Below are positions 33,040 through 41,969 of a stretch of 64,000 bases of DNA, piece after piece. This DNA is from Closterium sp. NIES-65 (Eukaryota > Streptophyta > Zygnematophyceae > Desmidiales > Closteriaceae), in contig CANXME010000202.1 in the NCBI GenBank assembly GCA_948144175.1, positions 831,253-895,252 on the forward strand, written 5' to 3'. Under the pieces are notes generated by a model, which did no database searches, had not been told where the DNA came from, and saw only the letters and a program-made list of their open reading frames with translations. Made by a program: the position numbers and the translations under genes. Within the stretch, counting starts at the first letter, position 1; the number at the start of each line of letters is the position of its first letter.

Positions 33040-33500
33040 CCCTAAAACGGGTGGCACAGGGTAGGAGCGCGGAGGGCGGCGAGGGGGACGGCGCGCGGCC
33101 CCCAGGGCGCCACCACGGGGCAGCGAGGGGGCGCGCGCGGCTCCAAGGGTGGCGCGCGGCCCCCAGGGCGCCACCACGGGGCAGCGAGGGGCCGCGCGCT
33201 GCTCCAGGGGTGACGCGCGGCCCCCAGGGCGCCACCACGGGGCAGCGAGGGGCCGCGCGCGGCTCCCCAAGGCGCCGCGTCGTGAGGGGCGGGGCCCGCG
33301 CGTGCTCCCCAGGGCGTCGCGACGAGCAGGGCGGGGGCTGCGCGTGCTCCCCAGGGCGCCGCGACAAGCAGGGCGGGGGCCGCGCGTGCTCCCCAGGGCG
33401 CCGCAACGAGCAGGGCGGGGGCCGCGCGCGGGTCCCCAAGGAAAGAAACCACCGCGCGCCTCGGGGCGCACGGCGGGCAGAAAACCGAAAAAAAAATTGG
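33040..33500 (-). repeat. GC-rich repeated leader of element B
   Basis: Tandem GGCGCGCGGCCCCCAGGGCG-type units (period about 60 and 48 bp), followed near 33480 by a T-rich run and CTGCCCGCC. The same order, T-run then CCTGCCC then GC-rich repeats, occurs in the leaders of A3 (58490-58640) and A6 (61160-61330). Long open frames here are compositional. Confidence 0.8.
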
Positions 33501-33515
33501 CAGGAAAGACGAGTC

Positions 33516-34512
33516 TGTCAACGGGAGCGTTGTAAGGCCCCGTCCTCGCTTGGGCGGAGCCAACCTTGTGGTCGGATGTACGGGGGTTGCAGCCGACCTG
33601 CAGCAGTGAGCAGGGGGCCACTGGAAGGGCGCCGAGCAGGAGGACGCCGACCTGGACGCCTGGTTGGCGTCCCGGACGCCTGGACGGTGTTCTGGAAGCT
33701 GGACGCCGAGCTGGGCGTCGCCACGATTACCCGGGCGCGTGGTCGACATCGTGGGCACCTGCACGGCGCTCTGGAAGGCCAGACGCCGACCTAGGCGTAT
33801 GCACGGCGTCCCGGGGGTCCGGACGCCAACGTGGGCGTCCCTGGGGCCCCGACAACGACCTGGTTGTCTGGTCGGCGTCCTGGGAGGAGGGGCGTCGGGC
33901 ATGCGTGACCGGCTACGGACTGCGCGGGTCGACAAGGCGTGGTTGCCCGGTCGATCGGGAACCCGGGCGACGTGCGCGAGTGTCGCCAGGGTGAAGGCTG
34001 CGAGGCCGACCTCGGGGGTGGTATCCCGAGGTCGACGTAGCTGGTGGGCACAGTCGCTGGCATGGGGTCTGCCAGGCGTCTGCATTGTGCACGTGACAGG
34101 GAAGTGCGCACCAACCAGCTGCGCACACCTGCGAAGCAGGTACACCGCTGTCCTGCGGGTGCAACGCTGAGCAGCCGACTTGGTGCAGCGCTGGCACACT
34201 GTGGACTTGCAACGTTGGCGAACCGCTACCCTGCTACGTTGGAGCGGTGCGAGCGCTGCTGCGCTGGAGTGCGGTCGACCGTGCTGCGCTGGAGGTCGAC
34301 CAGCAGCCTAGCTAGCTCTGATGTAGTCAATGTTGCCAATGTTGTTGCTATCATTGTTGTCATATTTTCCTAGTGAAACTCTTGCAAATTCTCCCCGTGA
34401 ACTAGCAAGGAGCGTGAACACAAGGAAAAGACTAAGTGAACGAACGCAGAGATCACACGAGCACACGTGCCTAGCCCGTAGCCTAGCTCCCGTTGCTGCA
34501 GTTATCTCCGCA
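33516..34512 (+). repeat. Element C 5' LTR
   Basis: 997 bp, far longer than family A LTRs. Rich in GGACGCC/GACGCCGACC-type sub-repeats in its first third. It has a 24-bp segment near 34270 that the 3' LTR lacks. Confidence 0.93.
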
Positions 34513-34527
34513 TGGTGCGGTGAGCGT
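34513..34527 (+). other. Element C primer-binding site (tRNA-Phe)
   Basis: TGGTGCGGTGAGCGT directly follows the LTR. It is complementary over 15 bases to the 3' end of plant cytosolic tRNA-Phe(GAA), as I know that tRNA, including the CCA. The other copia elements in the window use an initiator-Met-like site. Confidence 0.75.
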
Positions 34528-34635
34528 AGAAGACACCGCGACGTAGTTCAGTCTAGCCGACTTCGCACATACCGATCGTGTTCGTAGACCGGTAGCCGTG
34601 CAGTCACTAGCGTGCGCGTAGGCGACGCCGAGGTG

Positions 34636-37600
34636 ATGGACACCATGGAGGGACGGCTGGAGGATGCGAGGAGACGCCATGAGGCCTAGGAGTATGGGGC
34701 GATACCCTGGGCAGTCGTCGAGGCCGGACTCCGCTCCGTGTGGGCGGCGGAGCACCCCCCTTCTCGACCAGCCTCTCCCCGACCGGTGAACAATGACGGC
34801 GGCGTCGACGTGGGCGTCAACGCCGGTGGAGGTCAGGTCGGCAGCAGTGTGGGAGGCACGTCGAGGCAACGAGGTGTGATACACGCCGGTGAAGCCGGCG
34901 GCATTCAGGCGCGAGGGATGCAGTCGTCGGCGGCTGCAGGCTCCTCACATGGTGACGTCGGAGGACGACGAAGCGGATTGTCGCCGATGTCAGCGTCCCA
35001 GGTGACGGCAGGTGGGATTGCACCGAGCTACGGCTACTTCAAGTTTACGCCGGACAGGATCTCGGTCACCCCTCCGCTGGTCGGTCAACCTGACATACTC
35101 ACCTGGAAGGAAGCTATCGATCTTCAGCTGGAGATGGCCGGGCTGATCGGCTTCACCCGAGGGACCGTGGCAACGCCGGGGGAGCACCACCCCAACCTAC
35201 GTGCGGAGTTTCGCGCCGTGCAGCTGTTGACCTTCACGGTCATCTCGCGGTGCTGCTCGCCGGGCGTGTAGATCGCCTTGAAGTGGTGCCGGGAGTACAT
35301 CGACGCCGGCCACCGGGCGTGGCACTTCATTGAGTCGACGTACCAGGTCACTGTCGACCTGTTCATCACCCAGCTGGAGGGACAGCTGACGCACCTGCGT
35401 ATGGGTGACGAGGAGACAGCGAGTGACTACTGCAACCGAGCCCGGCGAATTCTTGCCACTATCAGGATGGCCGGCGTCGTACATCACCCATGTCATGCAG
35501 GGACTCTCTAGCAGCTACAACCTGCTGAAGCGGCTGTCTATGGCGCCGAGCACAAGGGCGACGCTCAACGAGGACAACCTGACCTCGTATATCCTGCAGG
35601 ACGAGGCGATGCAGGAGGCTGAGCAGTCGCAGGAGCTCTTGGCGCAGGCGAACTTGGTCACCTCAGCGAAGCAAGGAGGCCGACCGGGGCAGCGCGGGCA
35701 GTCTGGCGGTGGTGGTAGCAGTGGCTGGAAGCCGGCCAAGGAGGTCGACAAGAGGAAGTCGACCATGGACAGCGGTCGTGGAGGTGGAAGTCGACGTCGG
35801 GAGTGCTGGCTGTGCGGCGACCCCGACCATCTCTCCTTCGAGTGTCCCAACCGCAGTGACTCTGATGACGACGATGCTAAGGGAGGCCGTGGGAGGTCTG
35901 GCAGCCATCGTCCTCGTCGTGGAGGAAACCAGCCGCACAAGGAGAAGCAGTCGACCAAGACATCGACTTCGGCGAAGGACGCCGACTCCCCTGCTGGCGG
36001 CAAGGGGCGAGACGACAAGACGGCGTCGTGCTCGCTGGTCGGCGTCGTGGAGCCGACCATCTCTCTGGCACCGGAGGCCGGAGAGGACTTCCAGGCGGTG
36101 GCGGCAGCTGTGCAGGCGAACCCAGCGGTGGTCCTGCTTGACAGCGGTTGCTCCCACCACCTGATGGGGACGAAGGAAGCCTTCGTCGACTTGCAGCCGA
36201 GCGGCGCCATCAGGCATGTGCGCGGCTTCAATGGGGCGCTGCAGGATGTCCAAGGCCACGGCACCGTCGCTCTGCAAGGAGAGGCCGGGAAGGAGGTGCT
36301 CATCTCCGACGTGTTGTACGTCCCGGGTGTGCGAGCTAACCTGCTGTCGGCCGGACAGCTGAAGGAACATGGCGTGAAGCTGCAAGAGGACGGAGACGGC
36401 ATGCTACTCGTCTCATCGACAGGAGAGGTGCTTGGGCGTGCGACGTACTCTGGGCGAGTCCTCTGCACCGACTTGCGTCCCTGCAAGACGAGGTCAGCAT
36501 CGACCACGGTGGAGGTCGTGGCTCTGCGGGCGATCGTCTCGAAGACGAAGTCGACGCCGGACCGGATGCATGCGAGGCTTGCGCATGTCGGCATGGACAC
36601 CATACGGAGCTCGGCGAAGAACGAGGTCGCCATTGGGCTGGACCTCAAGTCGGCGACGGACGCCGACTCCCCGTGTGTCTCGTGCGTCGGCGGGAAACTG
36701 GCGCGGCACACCTTCCCCGACCACGTCTCCGACGCCAACGACGTGCTGGCCGTTGTGCACAAAGACCTGTGCGGGCCGTTTCGCGTGGCTGCCAAGGATG
36801 GCAGCCTGTACTTCTTGCTGCTGAAGGACCGCAAGACCCGCTTCGTGTGGGTGAAGCCGGTCGCCAAGAAGTCAGATGCATTGCAAGCGTTCGTGCAGTG
36901 GCTGGCGGTGGCTGAACGGCAGACGAAGAAGTCGGTGTTGATGCTGCGCTCAGACCGGGGAGGGGAGTTCCTCGGGAAGCAGTTCACCGACTTCGTGAAT
37001 GGAAAGGGGATCGTCCACGACTTGACCTGCCCATACACCCCGCAGCAGAACGGCATGGCGGAGCGGGAGATGAGGACGGTGGTGGAGTCGGTGCGGACAA
37101 TGCTGCTGCACATGGGTGTGCAGCACCACTGGTGGCACCTCGCTCTGCGGCAGGCTGTCGGGGTCCGCAACTGCCTTGAGAGGTCGACGCTGCCGCCGGG
37201 GACGACGCCGTACCAGCTGCTGACCGGGAAGAAGCCCGACTTGTCGCTGGCGCGGGTGTGGGGCTGCATGGCGCATTTCCTTGTCCCTGAGCAGTAGCGT
37301 GGTGGGAAGCTGAAGCCGAAGGCCAGGTGGGGCCTGCACCTTGGCGTGTCGGCGGCGAGCAAGGGCTGGGAGCTCCTCGACGTCAACACCGACCAAGTGG
37401 TCACCACGGTGGACGTGGTGTTCTATGAGGAGATGTCGCTGGCCGAGTGGAAAATGGAGCATGGGCCGGTGTCCGGCCGGTCGCCGTCCACCCCGCCCTC
37501 TGACACCTCGTCGGCAACGCTGCCGCTGCTTGCCGAGGTCAGTGAGCTTGCTACTAAGGACGTCGAAGACGTCCGCACCCCTACCCCTCCCCCTCTGACC

Positions 37601-39764
37601 CGTGCCCCTCCCCTCGTGGCCGACTTGCGTGGGCTGACCTCGGTGTCTGCCTCCGGCGATGAGGGGAGTCGTGGGACGCCGCCTTCGGCGCCGACCAAGT
37701 GCATCGTCGGTGACCGACGTGACGAGCGGCGAATCGATGTGGGATTACAGTCGACAGGGGAGGAGCAGGTCGAGGAGCAGCAGCCAATAAGGGAGCAGGC
37801 TGCCGTGAAGCTGACCACGGAGCAGTCGGCGACCGGGCTGTCGGCAGGAAAGCCGACCACAGGGGAGAAGTCGGCTGGGACGCCGACCACAGGGGAGCAG
37901 TCGGCTGGGACGCCGGCTGAAAAGCAGCAAAACGCTGAGGGCAGTGACGACAGCGACGATGGAGGAGACGCCGAGGAGGTCCAGCAGGGACCACGTCGTT
38001 CAGGCCGACTTCGGAGGCCGCCTGACTTCTTCGTCCCCACTGCCTTCACCATGGTGTATGACGTGGACGATGACGACGACCTGCTGCACGATGACGCCGA
38101 GGATGATGAGGAGTATCCGGAGCTAGACCCCGACATGCTAGCTGACCCCGAGCACCGTTGGGACATCTCGACGATGACGGTGAAGAGGCATTGGCGAGCT
38201 GGAAGGGCCCGGCGGTGAAGGCCGCCATGGAGGAGGAGATTCGCAGCCTCATCAACATGGGCACTTGGGAGCTGGTCGAACGCCCGCCGGGGGTGAACGT
38301 CATGAAGAACCGGTGGGTGTTGACGACGAAGTACCACATCGACGACACCGTCGAGCGAGAAAAGGCGAGGCTGGTCGTGAAGGGCTTCACACAGGTGTAC
38401 GGCGCCGACTATGACGAGACGTTCGCGCCGGTGAGCAGCTACGTCGCGTTGAGGATCTTCCTCAGCATCGTCGGTGTCCTCAACCTCAACTTGATGCAGC
38501 TCGACATGAAGAACGCCTTCCTACAGAGCAAGCTCGATCGGGTGCTGTACATGTCCCAGCCGGACTACTTCAAGGATGGAACCGGCCGGGTGTGTAAGCT
38601 GCTGAAGAGCCTGTACGGGCTGAAGCAGTCGCCGCTGTTGTGGTACTTGGCGCTCAACGATGTGCTGGTCGGCGCCGGGTGGAAGAAGAGCCAGGTCGAC
38701 GAGGCTCTTTACTTCAAGGTCGGCGAGGGTGGAGTGGCCTGCTGGGTGCTGGTCTACGTCGACGACCTGCTTGCCGCCAGCAGCAGCGCCACGATGCTGA
38801 AGGAGCTGAAGGAGCTGCTGGAAGCCGCCTTCGAGCTGCGCGAGATCTCGCCGGTGCAAACGTACCTCGGGCTGGAGATCGTGTGCGACAGGTCGGCGGG
38901 GAAGCTGTGGCTGCACCAGCAGGGCTACGCCGACAAGCTGCGTAGGCGCTTCCTCGACGAGGAGCAGACCGGGCGCACCCCGAAGACGCCGATCTCGGTC
39001 GGTGCCTACGCCGAGCTCACCTTCGATGACGAGGAGGCGCAGGAACGGCAGGAGGAGGAGTACCAGTAGAAGGTCGGCTCGCTCTAGTTCGCGGCGACAA
39101 GGACGAGGCCGGACATCGCCTTCGCCTGTAGCAAGCTGGGGAGCGGCCTCACGGTGAGGAGCGACTAGCACTGGCGCGAGGTCGACCGCTGCCTCGCCTA
39201 CCTCGCCAACAGACGTGGCACTGCCCTGGAGTTCGGCGGTGGACCTGAGTCGCTGGAGCTGGTCGGCTACGTGGACGCTGACGACGCAGGTGACAAGCAG
39301 AACAGGACGAGCACGAGCGGCTACGTGTTCGTCTACGGAGGGGCTCCGGTCTCCTGGTCGAGTCTGCGCATCAAGTGTGCGACGTTGTCGTCGACCGAGT
39401 CTGAGTACGTGGTGGCCACTGAAGCTGGCAAGGAGGGACGCCGCCTTCGCTTCCTCCTCGCAGAATTCCGGCAACTGGACGCCGGGAAGCCGACTGTCCT
39501 GCGCGTGGACAACAAGTCGGCTATCACGGTCGCCGAGGGCATGGGGTTGACGGGCAACCTCAAGCACATGGAGCGGCGACAGGCCTGGCTGCAGCACATG
39601 GTGAAGCGCGGGAGTTCTCGCTGCAGTACATCCCAACCGCTGAGCAGCCGGCCGACTTCCTGACGAAGGCGCTGCACTATCCGGCCTTCAACCGGTGCTC
39701 CGTCGCAATCGGCCAGGTGCGCTTGGCCAACATGGACGACGGCGATAACGACGTGCAGGAGTAG
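34636..39764 (+). pseudogene. Element C gag-pol polyprotein
   Basis: ATG at 34636. Gag has a UBN2-type helical region (LTWKEAIDLQLEMAGL near 35100) and a CCHC knuckle CWLCGDPDHLSFEC near 35805. Protease LLDSGCSHHLMG is near 36140. Pre-integrase HARLAHVGM and CVSC lie near 36570-36690; integrase DLCGPF, RSDRGGEF and QNGMAERE near 36770-37070. An acidic, Pro/Thr-rich linker with a 10-residue GTPTTGEQSA-type repeat spans 37480-38150. RT has VLVYVDDLL near 38750; RNase H has VDADDAGD, SSTESEY, VDNKSA and ADFLTKAL (39270-39670). Stops at 34687, 35269, 37295, 39067, 39085 and 39166 and frameshifts near 35480, 38180 and 39610 kill it. Several stops follow CAG or replace it. Confidence 0.92.
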
Positions 39765-39893
39765 GTGCCATGCCCTCTTGCATGGCTGGTGCGGTGACCG
39801 GTGTGCTGTGTGTTGGGTGCACGTCGACGGGCTATTCTCGGAGCTGTACTGCCGTGTGGGCTAGGGGGCCCAAGCGTGAACGCGGTAGGGGAG

Positions 39894-40866
39894 TGTCAAC
39901 GGGTGCGTTGTAAGGCCCCGTCCTCGCTTGGGCGGAGCCAACCTTGTGGTCGGATGTACGGGGGCTGCAGCCGACCTGCAGCAGTGAGCAGGGGGGCACT
40001 GGAAGGGCGCCGAGCAGGAGGACGCCGACCTGGACGCCTGGTTGGCGTCTCGGACGCCTGGACGGCGTCCTGGAAGCTGGACGCCGAGCTGGGCGTCGCC
40101 ACGATTACCCGGGCGCGTGGTCGACATCGTGGGCACCTGCACGGCGCTCTGGAAGGCCAGACGCCGACCTAGGCGTATGCACGGCGTCCCGGGGGTCCGG
40201 ACACCGACCTGGGCGTCCCTGGGGCCCCGACACCGACCTGGGTGTCTGGTCAGCGTCCTGGGAGGAGGGGCGTCGGGCATGCGTGACCGGCTAAGGACTG
40301 CGCGGGTCGACCAGGCGTGGTTGCCCGGTCGATCGGGATACCCGGGCGACGTGCGCGAGTGTCGCCAGGGTGGAGGCTGCGAGGCCGACCTCGGGGGTGG
40401 TATCCCGAGGTCGACGTAGCTGGTGGGCACAGACGCTGGCATGGGGTCTGCCAGGCGTCTGCATTGTGCACGTGACAGAGAAGTGCGCACCAACCAGCTG
40501 CGCGCACCTGCGAAGCAGGTACACCGCTGTCCTGCGGGTGCAACGCTGGGCAGCCGACTTGGTGCAGCGCTGGCACACCGTGGACTTGCAACGTTGGCGA
40601 ACCGCTACCCTGCTACGCTGGAGCGGTGCGAGCGCTGCTGCGCTGGAGGTCGACCAGCAGCCTAGCTAGCTCTGATGTAGTCAATGTTGCCAATGTTGCT
40701 GCTATCATTGTTGTCATATTTTCCTAGTGAAACTCTTGCAAATTCTCCCCGTGAACTAGCAAGGAGCGTGAACACAAGGAAAAGACTAAGTGAAAGAACG
40801 CAGAGATCACACGAGCACACGTGCCTAGCCCGTAGCCTAGCTCCCGTTGCTGCAGTTATCTCCGCA
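39894..40866 (+). repeat. Element C 3' LTR
   Basis: 973 bp, same ends as the 5' LTR; lacks the 24-bp segment. Confidence 0.93.
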
Positions 40867-40943
40867 GAGTCGCACGCCACGGGGCGTGCAACAGACAGAG
40901 TAGCAGCAGAAGCAGTTAGGTGGGCCCATAGGCCAGGAGCATA

Positions 40944-40958
40944 GATGCTCTGATAGCA
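40944..40958 (-). other. Element B primer-binding site
   Basis: In element sense TGCTATCAGAGCATC directly after the 5' LTR. It matches the initiator-Met tRNA complement TGGTATCAGAGC except at one position. Confidence 0.75.
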
Positions 40959-41134
40959 TGTGAGGATAGTAAGCAGAGTGAGGAGCCATAGCTAGGGTTT
41001 AGCTAGCTAGGCAAGAGAGAAATGAAGAAAGGAGGGGTTTCATTAGCAGCAGTTGGGATACATATAGCAAACCCTAATAGGGTTGTACTCGCTATAGAGC
41101 ACCCCACTACAGGCTAGATAATAACATTCTGACA
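40959..41134 (-). repeat. Element B 5' LTR
   Basis: 176 bp, two differences from the 3' LTR (32289-32464). Confidence 0.92.
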
Positions 41135-41139
41135 TCGCT

Positions 41140-41703
41140 CTTACGGTGTCCCGGCCGATTACACGTGAAGCAATGCCCTTTGAACGGTGCGGCAGCAGCA
41201 TTTGCGGTGACGGCACATGTCGTAGCACCCTCGTTCATCCCACGAGATCGATGTCCCCAGTTACTGCTGCTTCCGTAGGACCCCGGTCTCAGTCGGCGGA
41301 AGAAATCAAGCTTCTCCGCCATGGCGAGAATCACCTGAAAATTGGTGACGCCGCGGAGCTGGAATTCCTGAGCGATGTCATGCTTCAGGCCGCCGATGTA
41401 GCGGTCAGTACGCTTAGATTTGTGCATGTAGCCCACCTACTCGCACAAAGCCAGAAACCCGCTGGTGTAGTCTTGAACGGAACCGAGTTGGTCGCTAAGT
41501 GCAGAGCTTCTAACGCGCCGCGATCGAAGCCGCGATTGGCTCAAATCGAGCGCGCAGACCTTCGCACCACGTGTCCCACGTGTGATATTGGGGCACCTCC
41601 ACAAAATACGACGGCGCACAGGGTCCGGTTTGTCCTTCCCGTGTCGGTGGAGTCGCGTAATCCATCGGTTTCATGACGATGACGCGCCACCAGTCCATGG
41701 CGG
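41140..41703 (-). pseudogene. Gypsy element F gag, C-terminal part
   Basis: Reading leftwards from 41698: a capsid-like region with PMDYATPP, FVEVPQYHTWDTW and FLALCEQ, then YIGGLKHDIAQEF and FQVILAMAEKLDFF, typical of Ty3/gypsy Gag helices, and the CCHC knuckle CFTCNRPGHRKS. The knuckle is cut before its last Cys by element B; that Cys codon appears on the far side of B near 32280. Frame changes between 41620 and 41430 show decay. Confidence 0.82.
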
Positions 41704-41836
41704 TGTCAGAACATTATAGCTTACTTGTTTGTGTAGGCTAAAGTGGGGTATCCCATAGGGGGTACAACCCAATTAGGGTTTCCTATTTGTACTCACCTCG
41801 TTCATAGTTCAATTCATTCTCGTTCTATTCTTCTCA
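41704..41836 (+). repeat. A2 5' LTR
   Basis: TGTCAGAACATTATAG to ATTCTTCTCA; serves as family A reference. Confidence 0.95.
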
Positions 41837-41850
41837 TGGTATCGAGCAGG
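41837..41850 (+). other. A2 primer-binding site
   Basis: TGGTATCGAGCAGG starts directly after the LTR, as in A3 (58641-58654, minus) and, with A for G, in A6 (61158). Its first half fits initiator-Met tRNA; the GAGCAGG part departs from the usual AGAGCC. Confidence 0.75.
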
Positions 41851-41876
41851 TTCTCCTGTGGGAGTTGTGCTTAGGG

Positions 41877-41964
41877 CCCACCACGCTGACGCTGCGTGTA
41901 CCACTCACGGAGCTGCTGAGGGGTGGGGACGTCACGAGGACGCTGCTGCTGCTGCTGCTGATAC
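41877..41964 (-). repeat. Inverted Gag fragment in the A2 leader
   Basis: About 88 bp equal to the reverse complement of this element's own gag at about 42868-42955 (CCACCACGCTGACGCTGCGT onward), joined to the leader at CCCACCACG. It replaces the leader and the first ~60 Gag codons seen in A3. Confidence 0.9.
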
Positions 41965-41969
41965 TGACC

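Larger units (their letters stand above)
33516..40866 (+). mobile_element. Copia family C, full length with tRNA-Phe primer site
   Basis: 7,351 bp. LTRs 33516-34512 and 39894-40866 begin TGTCAACGGG and end TATCTCCGCA; the duplication GAGTC flanks it (33511-33515 and 40867-40871). It is nested in element B. The primer site is at 34513, a polypurine tract (GGTAGGGGAG) precedes the 3' LTR. Coding order gag, protease, integrase, RT, RNase H. The LTRs differ by a few substitutions and one 24-bp indel, so insertion is recent. Confidence 0.95.
32289..41134 (-). mobile_element. Non-autonomous copia-like element B, carrying element C
   Basis: Two 176-bp LTRs (32289-32464 and 40959-41134) differ at about two positions and are flanked by the 5-bp duplication TCGCT (32284-32288 and 41135-41139). 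A primer site TGCTATCAGAGC lies inside the right LTR, so the element is on the minus strand, and a family-A-like polypurine tract lies inside the left LTR. Removing element C leaves about 1,490 bp with no coding capacity: a GC-rich leader-like block and a family-A-like 3' UTR. Confidence 0.9.

Noticed and set aside
35515-37407. 630-codon minus-strand open frame opposite element C
   Set aside because: Antisense shadow of the gag-integrase frame, caused by GC-rich codon bias; the plus strand carries all recognised motifs.
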